Assembly: GCA_963795935.1 (NCBI GenBank)
Contig: CAWCJO010000001.1
Location: forward strand, 62,001-126,000
Length of the DNA stretch: 64,000 nucleotides
Origin: JAICMB01 sp963795935
Lineage (GTDB): Bacteria; Acidobacteriota; Terriglobia; Bryobacterales; Bryobacteraceae
Direction of reading: 5' to 3'
Position numbers and translations under genes: made by a program. This document shows positions 56,943-64,000 of the stretch, one piece after another. Each line of letters begins with the position of its first letter. Position 1 is the stretch's first letter. A model generated the notes under the pieces. The model saw only the letters and a program-made list of their open reading frames with translations. It searched no databases and was not told where the DNA came from.

Positions 56943-56955
56943 CCGGGAGGATTTC

Positions 56956-57927
56956 ATGCGAGCTCAGACCGTCAGCGTCCAAGGGTCCACGGGACGTGTA
57001 TTAAGTTGCACGATTTTTAGGACCGGCGGAAAAAAGCTACTTGCCAAAGGGCACATTCTCAACGACGACGACGTCAAGCTGCTCGAGGTCGAAGGCATGG
57101 CTCAAATCTGGGTCACCGAACTCGAGGAGGGCGAGGTCGCCGAAGACGAGGCGGTGATGGCGGTGGCGACCGAGATCGGGTGCGGCTCCCTTGAAATCCG
57201 TCTGGCCGCGGGGGGCCGGGCGAATCTGCTGGCGACGGAAGCGGCCTGCATTCTGGTGGACGACCGTCTGCTGCAGCAGATCAATTGCACCGCGAGCTTC
57301 GGGATTGCGACGGTGACGAATTTTTCGTATGCCGCGGCCGGCCAAAGGATCGCAACGGTTAAAAGCGCGCCTTTTGCTGTTGCAAAAGACCAGCTGGAGG
57401 CGGTAAACTCAATTCTTAAAGAAAGAGGACCGATACTTCAGGCGCGGCCGATACGGAATCCGGCGGTCGCAGTCCTGTATACGGACCCCGTGGATGGCGA
57501 TCGCGCCCGGCAATTGTTCGAAAGCGTCGTGCGCCAGCGTCTGGAAAGGTTCGGCGCCGTGGTCGCCTTCGCGCTTGCCGCCGTGGAAGAAGAAACAGCC
57601 ATCGCGCGTTCCCTGCAGCATCTGTTGCGAGGGAAACCGGACGTAATTTTGGTGGCGTCCACGACCGCCCCGGCTGGACCGGCGGACGTGGTCGGTCGCG
57701 CGATGAGCCGCGCGGGATGCCAATTGGAACGATTTCTCGCGCCGGTCGAGCCCGGCAATCTTTTGCTGCTGGGCTACAAGGAAGAGATTCCGGTGCTGTC
57801 GGCGCCGTGCTGCTACCGCTCCGCCAAACCTAATGTGGTGGACCTGGTATTGCCGCCGATGCTGGCCCGTTATCGTGTTTCGGGTTGGGAAATCGCCTGC
57901 CTCGGGCACGGCGGTCTGCTCAACTGA
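56956..57927 (+). CDS. Molybdopterin-binding/MoCF-like protein
   Basis: 323 residues. It shows similarity to the MoaB/MogA-like molybdopterin-binding fold of MoeA-related proteins: ARPIRNPAVAVLYTDPVDGD, then a helix-rich part, the LRGKPDVILVASTTAPAGPA loop that corresponds to the molybdopterin-binding GG-x-G segment (here changed), and FLAPVEPGNLLLLGYKEEIP with VLSAPCCYRS. The N-terminal part (KKLLAKGHILNDDDVKLLEV) resembles the MoeA core domain. It probably binds a molybdopterin-like or related ligand; catalytic function is not certain. It has its own promoter with palindromes and its own terminator, so it is a single-gene unit. Confidence 0.75.
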   Translation: MRAQTVSVQGSTGRVLSCTIFRTGGKKLLAKGHILNDDDVKLLEVEGMAQIWVTELEEGEVAEDEAVMAVATEIGCGSLEIRLAAGGRANLLATEAACILVDDRLLQQINCTASFGIATVTNFSYAAAGQRIATVKSAPFAVAKDQLEAVNSILKERGPILQARPIRNPAVAVLYTDPVDGDRARQLFESVVRQRLERFGAVVAFALAAVEEETAIARSLQHLLRGKPDVILVASTTAPAGPADVVGRAMSRAGCQLERFLAPVEPGNLLLLGYKEEIPVLSAPCCYRSAKPNVVDLVLPPMLARYRVSGWEIACLGHGGLLN

Positions 57928-57988
57928 CGCTACAAGCTCCTCCACTCCCACAAGCGGGAATCCTCCGATCCGCTTATGGGTGCTCCTC

Positions 57989-58021
57989 AGCCGGGCGCCC
58001 GACCAGCGCCCGGCTTTTTTT
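57989..58021 (+). terminator. Rho-independent terminator of the MoCF-like gene
   Basis: Arms AGCCGGGCGC (57989-57998) and GCGCCCGGCT (58006-58015) pair perfectly around a 7-base loop and are followed by a run of T. It lies 62 bases after the stop codon of the MoCF-like gene. The remaining region up to 58174 holds no recognisable gene. Confidence 0.88.
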
Positions 58022-58174
58022 GTTTGGGGGGGACCGGCGCGGCCGGGCGCGCAACAAACTTACCGGACTGCTGGTTTGCCGGGCGAAGGCCCGAGGCGCG
58101 TCGGCGCCATGCCGTTCTATTGCCGGCACAGGCGAGGGTGGCGGAAGCGCCTGGCGAAATGCGCCGCTTAGTTC

Positions 58175-58399
58175 TTAACGCTCCGGCATGGTCGACATCA
58201 ACGCACGCAGAACGGCATTCACCGACTCCGCGTTCTTAAAAAGCCGGGCAACGTCCGGGTCCAACAGCACTGCTACGGACCCCGGCGGTATTCGCGCCGC
58301 GAAGCGATTCGGCTTGGCCGCGGAATAATCGAACCGGTACTCGCGTTTCAGCTCTTCCGGCATTTTCTTTTTCGATTTAGTGCGTGATGTGTTCTTCAT
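58175..58399 (-). CDS. brnA: BrnA-type antitoxin
   Basis: 74 residues, beginning MKNTSRTKSKKKMPEELKRE then YRFDYSAAKPNRFAARI, the start of BrnA-like ribbon-helix-helix antitoxins, with VLLDPDVARLFKNAESVNAV and LRALM at the end. It lies after brnT and overlaps it by 23 bases, the usual toxin-first order of brnTA operons. BrnA binds BrnT and represses the operon. A GTG or ATG alternative nearby is possible; this one follows a plausible ribosome site inside brnT. Confidence 0.82.
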   Translation of the reverse strand: MKNTSRTKSKKKMPEELKREYRFDYSAAKPNRFAARIPPGSVAVLLDPDVARLFKNAESVNAVLRALMSTMPER

Positions 58400-58665
58400 A
58401 ATCGTGCTGTTCCGGCCTGGTGGCGCGGCGAGCGCTGATAATCCGAATGCGATCCTCCACTCTTTCAGTGAAACACACCAAGAGAAGTCTGCCTTGCGAC
58501 GAACGACCGATGATAATCTCGCGGGATTCCTCCGGAATGGTCTTGGTCGGCGAAGATCCGGGCCAGGGGATCTTGAAAAACCGTAGCAACCTCGGCAAAG
58601 CTCACGCGGTGCTTCTCTAAGTTGAACCTAGCCTTGTGCCGGTCCCATTCGAATACCGCGGGCAT
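58377..58665 (-). CDS. brnT: BrnT-type ribonuclease toxin (one apparent frameshift)
   Basis: RelE-fold toxin of about 95 residues. The ATG at 58665 reads MPAVFEWDRHKARFNLEKHR, VSFAEVATVFQDPLARIFAD and QDHS, then the frame is lost near 58539. A second frame continues EESREIIIGRSSQGRLLLVC, FTERVEDRIRIISARRATRP, the typical BrnT end with the catalytic Arg/His region, to the stop at 58377. A single missing C between QDHS and EES would restore the whole protein. As it stands the toxin is inactive; the antitoxin is intact. Confidence 0.82.
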
Positions 58666-58755
58666 CGCATCCCTCAGGATACGCGAGAAGCAGGTAGCAG
58701 AAGAGTTCCGGGCCGTCCGGCGTAAACGATGTGATACGCTGAAGCGTTCAGGAAT

Positions 58756-59304
58756 ATGACGGCCACTCGCGAGAAAGCGCAATTGATGAGCGCTTCCGAG
58801 ATCGATCGCACGCTGGTGCGGTTGGCGCACGAAATTCTCGAGAAGACGGAAGATCTGACGAAGCTGGCGTTCATCGGGATACGGCGGCGGGGCGTGCCGT
58901 TGGCGCAGCGGCTGGCGGCAAAAATTCGCGATCTCGAAAAACTCGACGTTCCGGTCGGGATTCTCGACATTAATCTTTATCGCGACGATCTTTCGACCGT
59001 TTCCGAGCTTCCGGTCCATAATTCCACGGAAATTAATTTTCCGGTGACGGGCCAGGACATCATTCTGATGGACGATGTCCTGTACACCGGGCGCACCATA
59101 CGGGCGGCGCTGGACGCGCTTTTCGACAAGGGGCGGCCGGCGCGGGTGCAACTGCTGGCGCTGATCGATCGCGGGCACCGCGAACTGCCGATCGAGGCGC
59201 GTTATGTGGGCCGCATGGTGCAGACCAGCTCGAATGAAATCATCGAAGTGAAATTTCAAGAGATCGACCAGATGGAGAAGGTGTTGCTGGTCGAGCGAGC
59301 GTAG
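58756..59304 (+). CDS. pyrR: PyrR, pyr operon regulator and uracil phosphoribosyltransferase
   Basis: 182 residues, with the phosphoribosyl-transferase fold: KLAFIGIRRRGVPLAQRLAA, VGILDINLYRDDLSTVSELP, and the PRPP-binding ILMDDVLYTGRTIRAALDAL, then RVQLLALIDRGHRELPIEAR and GRMVQTSSNE. In Gram-positive bacteria PyrR binds pyr leader RNA when UMP is high and causes termination; elsewhere it may act as an enzyme only. The 90-base leader here contains no clear antiterminator hairpin. First gene of pyrR-pyrB-pyrC. Confidence 0.95.
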   Translation: MTATREKAQLMSASEIDRTLVRLAHEILEKTEDLTKLAFIGIRRRGVPLAQRLAAKIRDLEKLDVPVGILDINLYRDDLSTVSELPVHNSTEINFPVTGQDIILMDDVLYTGRTIRAALDALFDKGRPARVQLLALIDRGHRELPIEARYVGRMVQTSSNEIIEVKFQEIDQMEKVLLVERA

Positions 59305-59317
59305 CGGGCGCATTGGA

Positions 59318-60241
59318 ATGCCCGGCGGACTGTTGGGAATCGAACCGCTCGGACGCGGCGAAATCGAAGCGATTCTCGATCGGGCGCGCGATTTTCAGCC
59401 GCTCGCGGATCGGGGATTCAAGCGGCTGGAGGCGCTGCGCGGGCGCATGGTGGTGAACCTGTTTTTCGAAGCGTCGACGCGCACGCGCACCAGCTTCGAG
59501 ATTGCGGCAAAGAGGCTGGGCGCGGACGCGATTTCGATTACCGCGGCGTCGTCGAGCGTGTCGAAGGGCGAATCTTTGGTGGACACGCTGAATACGCTGG
59601 CGGCCATGCGGCCGGACGCGATCGTGATGCGGCACGCGGCTTCGGGCGCTCCGCATTTTCTGGCGCGGCATCTGCCGACGCCCATCGTGAACGCCGGCGA
59701 CGGCACGCACGAGCATCCCACGCAGGCGCTTCTGGACGCCCGCACGATCCTGGACCGTCGCGAAACGCTGGAGGGTTTGCGAGTGGCGATCATCGGAGAT
59801 ATCGCGCACAGCCGCGTGGCGCGATCGAATATCCATTTATTGACGAAGTTCGGCGCCGAGGTGGTGCTGTGCGGACCGGCGCCGCTGCTGCCGCCCGAAT
59901 TCGTCCGCATCGCGCCGGGAGTGACGCTGACCACCGACATGCGCGAGGCGATCCGGGACGTGGACGTGATCATGATGCTGCGCGTGCAACTGGAGCGGCA
60001 GCACGAGGCGGCCTTTCCGGCGGGAGAATATTTTCAATTTTATGGGCTGCGCCGGGAGCATATTGAATTGGCCAAGCCGGACGTGATGGTGATGCATCCG
60101 GGGCCGATCAATCGCGGGCGCGAGATTTCGTCGGAAGTGGCCGATTCGCAGCGCTCCGTGATCTTGAATCAGGTTGAAAACGGAGTGGCGGTGCGCATGG
60201 CGGTGCTGGAGCGAGTGCTGTCGGAGCAATGCCGAAATTAG
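59318..60241 (+). CDS. pyrB: Aspartate carbamoyltransferase, catalytic subunit
   Basis: Condenses aspartate with carbamoyl phosphate in pyrimidine biosynthesis. It shows NLFFEASTRTRTSFEIAAKR (carbamoyl-phosphate site), ITAASSSVSKGESLVDTLNT, the catalytic His in GDGTHEHPTQALLDARTILD, and DVIMMLRVQLERQHEAAFP with the Arg of the aspartate site and VMHPGPINRGREISSEV. 307 residues, intact. It overlaps pyrC by 13 bases. No regulatory pyrI subunit is present. Confidence 0.97.
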   Translation: MPGGLLGIEPLGRGEIEAILDRARDFQPLADRGFKRLEALRGRMVVNLFFEASTRTRTSFEIAAKRLGADAISITAASSSVSKGESLVDTLNTLAAMRPDAIVMRHAASGAPHFLARHLPTPIVNAGDGTHEHPTQALLDARTILDRRETLEGLRVAIIGDIAHSRVARSNIHLLTKFGAEVVLCGPAPLLPPEFVRIAPGVTLTTDMREAIRDVDVIMMLRVQLERQHEAAFPAGEYFQFYGLRREHIELAKPDVMVMHPGPINRGREISSEVADSQRSVILNQVENGVAVRMAVLERVLSEQCRN

Positions 60242-61512
60242 TCGTCCGCAACGGGCGCGTGATCGATCCGGCGAGCGGGCTGGACGCCATTTGCGACGTT
60301 TTTTGCGTCAATGGCTACATTGCCGCGATCGGCGAGAAGCTGTACGCGACGGGCGCGGAGGAGTTCGACGCTAGCGGGTTGATCGTCGCGCCGGGATTCA
60401 TCGACATGCACGTGCACCTGCGCGAGCCGGGCTTCGAGCACGCCGAAACAATCGAGACGGGCGCGCGGGCGGCGGCGGCGGGGGGGTTTACGTCGATCTG
60501 CTGCATGCCCAATACGGCGCCGGTGAACGACAGCCCGACGGTAACCAGCTACATCGTGGAGCGGGCCAAGCGGGACGCGGTAGTGAACGTGTTCCCGATC
60601 GGCGCGATCACGAAAAACAGCGCGGGCGAGGAGTTGGCGGCGATCGGATCGATGAAGCAGGCCGGGATCGTGGCGATTTCCGACGACGGCAAGCCGGTGA
60701 TGAACGCGCGCGTGATGCGGCGGGCGATGGAATACGCTCGGGGGTTCGACATCCCTGTGATCGATCACTGCGAGGATCTGAACCTGAGCGGCGGGGGAGA
60801 CATGCACGAAGGCGCGGTCAGCGTAAGGTTGGGTTTGCGCGGAATTCCGGCGGCGTCCGAGGACGTGATGGTGGCGCGCGATCTGCTTCTCGCGGAGGCG
60901 ACCGGAGCGCGCTATCACGTGGCGCATATCTCGTCGCGGCGCGCCGTCGAGATGGTGAGATTTGCGAAGAGGCGCGGGCTGGCGGTGACGAGCGAGGCGA
61001 CGCCGCATCACTTCAGCCTGGCGGAAACGGACATGATTCCCTATGATGGAAATTACAAAATGAAGCCGCCGCTGCGTTCGGAGTGCGATACGGGCGCGGT
61101 CGCCGAAGGCCTGATTTCTGGGGCCATCGACGCCATCGCGACGGACCATGCGCCGCATTCGGGCCACGACAAAATGCAGGAGTTCGAGAAGTGCCCGTTC
61201 GGCATCATCGGGCTGGAGACGGCTGTGGGACTGGCGCTGGAACGGCTGGTACACACGGGTAAGATTTCCGTCAACAAGATGGTGGAATTGTTCACGACGG
61301 GTCCAGCGGGAGTTTTGGGATTTCAGGCGCGCGGGCGGCTGCTGTCGGGCGGGCCGGCCGACTTGACCATTTTCGACACGGAGCGCGAGTGGGCGTATGA
61401 CGTGAACCGGTCGTTTTCAAAAAGCCGAAATTCACCGTTCGACGGGCATAGTTTCCGGGGCGGACCGGTCGCGACGGTGGTGAACGGAGAAATCGCATGG
61501 CGACTCCAATAG
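60229..61512 (+). CDS. pyrC: Dihydroorotase
   Basis: 427 residues, the class I (long, PyrC of bacterial multi-enzyme type) form, which cyclises carbamoyl aspartate. The metal-ligand motifs are present: APGFIDMHVHLREPGFEHAE, GGFTSICCMPNTAPV, His of IDHCEDL, HVAHISSRRA and the catalytic Asp in DAIATDHAPHSGHDKMQEFE. The Lys that becomes carboxylated lies between them. It starts before the pyrB stop and ends over the start of the next gene by 16 bases, so pyrRBC and the following gene form one operon. Confidence 0.97.
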   Translation: MPKLVVRNGRVIDPASGLDAICDVFCVNGYIAAIGEKLYATGAEEFDASGLIVAPGFIDMHVHLREPGFEHAETIETGARAAAAGGFTSICCMPNTAPVNDSPTVTSYIVERAKRDAVVNVFPIGAITKNSAGEELAAIGSMKQAGIVAISDDGKPVMNARVMRRAMEYARGFDIPVIDHCEDLNLSGGGDMHEGAVSVRLGLRGIPAASEDVMVARDLLLAEATGARYHVAHISSRRAVEMVRFAKRRGLAVTSEATPHHFSLAETDMIPYDGNYKMKPPLRSECDTGAVAEGLISGAIDAIATDHAPHSGHDKMQEFEKCPFGIIGLETAVGLALERLVHTGKISVNKMVELFTTGPAGVLGFQARGRLLSGGPADLTIFDTEREWAYDVNRSFSKSRNSPFDGHSFRGGPVATVVNGEIAWRLQ

Positions 61513-64000
61513 GCGAGATCGAGGGGACCATCCAGCGGCGCGGCGGCTGCATCTTTTTCGTCATCCTGTTTTTGATTTTTCTCGCGGCGGTGCGCACCAT
61601 CGCTTCCTACATCATCGACTACGAGTGGTGGAAGGAAGTGGGGCAGTTGCGGACCTATCTGAGCCTGCTGGCCTATGCCGTGGTCCCGGTCGCGATCGCC
61701 AGCCTCATTGCGTTCGTGGCGTTCTGGACGTCGCACGCCAGGGCGTTGAAATTCGCGGGCACGGGCCTGGGGCAGCATCGTTGGTATCGGCGCATTTCGA
61801 CGCTGGCCCTGCTGGTCCTTGCGGTGGTGGTTGGACTTGCGACCACGGATACGTGGGTTGTGGTGCGGTACTTCGGGGGACGCGGCGTGGGCGGACAGGC
61901 GGCGGCGTGGCACGATGCGGTTTTCAATAAGCCGCTGGCATTTTACCTTTTTGAGCTGCCTTTTTATGCGGTGCTGCTGCGGTTTGTGTTCACGGTGGTG
62001 GTGGTCAGCGCGGTTTTGTACTGGCTGTCGGCGCGCTTGTGGCAGTTGCGAAAATCGATCCCGGATTTCCGGCGGGAGCCGTTCAACATGCGGCTCGATT
62101 TCCGGTTGCCGGGAGCGCTGGAATCGCGCTTCGGGCGGCTGCTGGGAGCGGTGTTCCTGATCGCGTTCGCGGTCTACTTTTTCCTGGGCCGCTACGAGAT
62201 GCTGCTGAACGATCACGGCTTCATGGTCGGGATCGACTATGTGAACCAGTACTTCAGCCTGCCGTTGCAGTGGGTCGTGATCGTGGCGTCGCTGCTGGGG
62301 GCGGTCGCGATCCTGACGAAGCACGCGCGGCTGGCGGCGATTGTGCTGCTGGCGTTGATCGTGCGGTGGATCGTGCCGCCCGCCGTGACGGGACTGTATG
62401 TGCGGCCGAACGAGATTTCGCTGGAGAAGCCGTTCATCGTGCGGCATATCGAGGCGACGCGGTCGGCTTTCGCGCTGGATCGGGAAATGACGGAGCTCGA
62501 GTATCCGGCCAAGCCGGAGCAGCCGATTAACGTTGCGGCGAACCGGCCTCTGCTCGAGAACGTGCGGCTGTGGGATTGGGGCGCGTTCAAGGCGACGCTG
62601 TCGCAAATCCAGCCGCTGCGGCCCTATGTCTACGAGTTTCCCGACGTAGACCGATATACGATCGGCGGGCAGACGCGGCAGGTGCTGATCACGGCGCGGG
62701 AACTGGATTTAAGTCAGCTCGGTGACGCGCGCTCGCGCTGGATCAACCCGCACTTTATTTACACGCATGGCTACGGTGTGGTGATGGCGGAGGCGAACCG
62801 CATCACTCCCAACGGATTGCCGGTGCTTCTGATTCAGGACGCGCCGCCGGTGATCAACGCTCCGGGGCTGAAGCTGACGGCGCCGGACCTTTATTACAGC
62901 GAGTCGTCGCAGGATCCCGTTTTTGTGCATACGGCGCAGCCGGAGTTCGATTATCCGGCGGGGGCGCACAACGTGAACACGACCTACTCCGGCAAGGGCG
63001 GATTCCCGATCTCGTCGCTGTGGATGCGGACGGCGGCGGCGATCTCGCGCGGGGACTGGAACATTTTATTGACCACGTATCTGACGCCGCAGAGCCGCAT
63101 GATGATCCATCGCAGGATTACGGAGCGTCTGAACGAGCTTGCGAATTTTATTGTGTGGGACCCCGATCCGTATATCGTGCTTTCGGACAGCGGGAGGCTG
63201 GAATGGATCGTGGACGGCTACATGACATCCGCCGCGCATCCGTATTCGCGCCTGGTCGATGTGGAGGGAGTGGGGGCCGTCAACTACATTCGCAATTCGG
63301 TGAAGGCGACCATCGATGCCTATAACGGCGACGTGCATATGTACGTGTTCGATCCCGCCGATCCATTGGTCAACGCCTACCGCAATCTGTTTCCGGAGCT
63401 GTTCCAGGACGTCTCGGCGATGCCCGCGGACTTGCGGCGGCACGCGCGTTATCCGGAGCTGATCTTCGGCATTCAGTCGGAGATTTATCGCAATTTTCAT
63501 ATGCGCGATCCGGAGACGTTCTATAACAAATCGGACGCCTGGGATATCGCGAAGTTCACCAGTGGACAAGGGACGGCGCCGCAGAATATCCAGCCCACGT
63601 ATCTGATCGCGACCGTGCCGGGCGGCAACGCGCCGGAGTTTGTGGAGATGATTCCGTTTACTCCGCGCAACCGCGACAACCTGATCGGGTTGATGATGGC
63701 GCGGTGCGATGGCGAGCATTTGGGCGAGAAGGTGGTGCTGCTGCTGCCCAAACAACAGTTCATTGTCGGGCCGATGCAGGTGGAGGCGCGCATTAATCAA
63801 GACCAGGTGATCTCGAAGGACCTTTCGCTGTGGAACCAGCAGGGGTCGCAAGTGCTGCGCGGACAGATGCTGGTGCTGCCGATCGAGAGCACGTTCCTGT
63901 ACGTCGAGCCGATTTATCTGCAATCTTCGGAAGCCAAGATGCCGCAGTTGAAAAAGATCGTGCTGGCGATGGGGAACACGCTGATCTATACGGATACGTA
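61497..64000 (+). CDS. UPF0182 family membrane protein (3' partial)
   Basis: About 834 residues are visible; the frame stays open to the window end. The N-terminal quarter has six to seven hydrophobic helices (FFVILFLIFLAAVRTIASYI, LSLLAYAVVPVAIASLIAFV, LALLVLAVVVGLATTDTWVV and others). The large extracytoplasmic part carries the family motifs RPLLENVRLWDWGAFKATLS, FVHTAQPEFDYPAG and YSRLVDVEGVGAVNYIRNSV, then VYEFPDVDRYTIGG. UPF0182 (COG1615) proteins are found in many phyla but have no established function. It overlaps pyrC by 16 bases, so it is co-translated with the pyrimidine genes, although no link is known. Confidence 0.93.
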   Translation, partial: MATPIGEIEGTIQRRGGCIFFVILFLIFLAAVRTIASYIIDYEWWKEVGQLRTYLSLLAYAVVPVAIASLIAFVAFWTSHARALKFAGTGLGQHRWYRRISTLALLVLAVVVGLATTDTWVVVRYFGGRGVGGQAAAWHDAVFNKPLAFYLFELPFYAVLLRFVFTVVVVSAVLYWLSARLWQLRKSIPDFRREPFNMRLDFRLPGALESRFGRLLGAVFLIAFAVYFFLGRYEMLLNDHGFMVGIDYVNQYFSLPLQWVVIVASLLGAVAILTKHARLAAIVLLALIVRWIVPPAVTGLYVRPNEISLEKPFIVRHIEATRSAFALDREMTELEYPAKPEQPINVAANRPLLENVRLWDWGAFKATLSQIQPLRPYVYEFPDVDRYTIGGQTRQVLITARELDLSQLGDARSRWINPHFIYTHGYGVVMAEANRITPNGLPVLLIQDAPPVINAPGLKLTAPDLYYSESSQDPVFVHTAQPEFDYPAGAHNVNTTYSGKGGFPISSLWMRTAAAISRGDWNILLTTYLTPQSRMMIHRRITERLNELANFIVWDPDPYIVLSDSGRLEWIVDGYMTSAAHPYSRLVDVEGVGAVNYIRNSVKATIDAYNGDVHMYVFDPADPLVNAYRNLFPELFQDVSAMPADLRRHARYPELIFGIQSEIYRNFHMRDPETFYNKSDAWDIAKFTSGQGTAPQNIQPTYLIATVPGGNAPEFVEMIPFTPRNRDNLIGLMMARCDGEHLGEKVVLLLPKQQFIVGPMQVEARINQDQVISKDLSLWNQQGSQVLRGQMLVLPIESTFLYVEPIYLQSSEAKMPQLKKIVLAMGNTLIYTDT

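Noticed and set aside
1..64000. CRISPR array or prophage
   Set aside because: No regularly spaced repeats of 24-40 bases and no phage structural or integrase genes were seen anywhere in the window.

Overview
The window is GC-rich bacterial chromosome, most likely from an Acidobacteriota member related to Solibacter/Bryobacterales. This is an inference from gene content: two very large TonB-dependent receptors with a carboxypeptidase-regulatory-like N-terminal domain, a PEP-CTERM protein, a cobalamin-dependent ribonucleotide reductase, a Tat-exported mannonate-dehydratase-like protein, DUF1080 and beta-helix secreted proteins, and many GTG starts with 4-bp stop/start overlaps. No rRNA, phage, intact insertion sequence or CRISPR array was seen.

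Layout. 1-6134 (+): tripartite RND efflux system (inner-membrane pump cut by the window edge, adaptor, outer-membrane factor). 6154-14544 (-): DUF72 protein, cupin, secreted FnIII protein, ppdK, glyS, glyQ. 14714-19311 (+): polytopic membrane protein and class II RNR with candidate NrdR boxes. 19424-21856 (-): YafQ/DinJ toxin-antitoxin pair with a palindromic operator, frr, exported UxuA-like protein. 21891-26844 (-): a TonB receptor in pieces and a PEP-CTERM protein. 27262-35297: SDR, CpaE-like ATPase diverging from a LuxR-type regulator, SixA, O-antigen ligase, then an operon TPR membrane protein - rpiB - SDR. 35530-43424: a small secreted protein, then eight tightly packed minus-strand genes (DHH phosphoesterase, DUF1080, HDAC-like, lytic transglycosylase, slipin, SPOR, lipA, lnt). 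43592-43668: tRNA-Arg(ACG), followed by a small accessory cassette of two HTH proteins and a broken TIR-like protein behind an inverted-repeat promoter. 45053-50964: a second TonB receptor operon with a beta-helix/thioredoxin-like protein, divergent from an ECF sigma factor. 51087-54370: exo/endonuclease-family protein, PAS protein, secreted protein. 54394-56811: argC-argB-GNAT with a palindromic control site. 56883-58021: MoCF-like protein with its own promoter and terminator. 58175-58665: BrnT/BrnA pair. 58756-64000: pyrR-pyrB-pyrC and a UPF0182 membrane protein cut by the window end.

A caution applies to the whole annotation. About seventeen genes, including the normally indispensable glyS, lipA and lnt, read correctly only if one or more single-base frameshifts are bridged. 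In two cases (26409-26412 and 53395-53399) the shift falls exactly on a short homopolymer. This looks more like residual indel error in the assembly than biology, although the first TonB receptor (about ten shifts) and the cassette after the tRNA (two shifts and a stop) may be really decayed. The listed coordinates for such genes span the whole bridged gene.

The most interesting accessory element is the cassette at 43924-44929: two sigma-region-4-like small HTH proteins and a TIR-like (Pycsar/CBASS-effector family) protein directly downstream of a tRNA gene, which resembles a decayed or mis-sequenced defence unit not obviously matching a named system.
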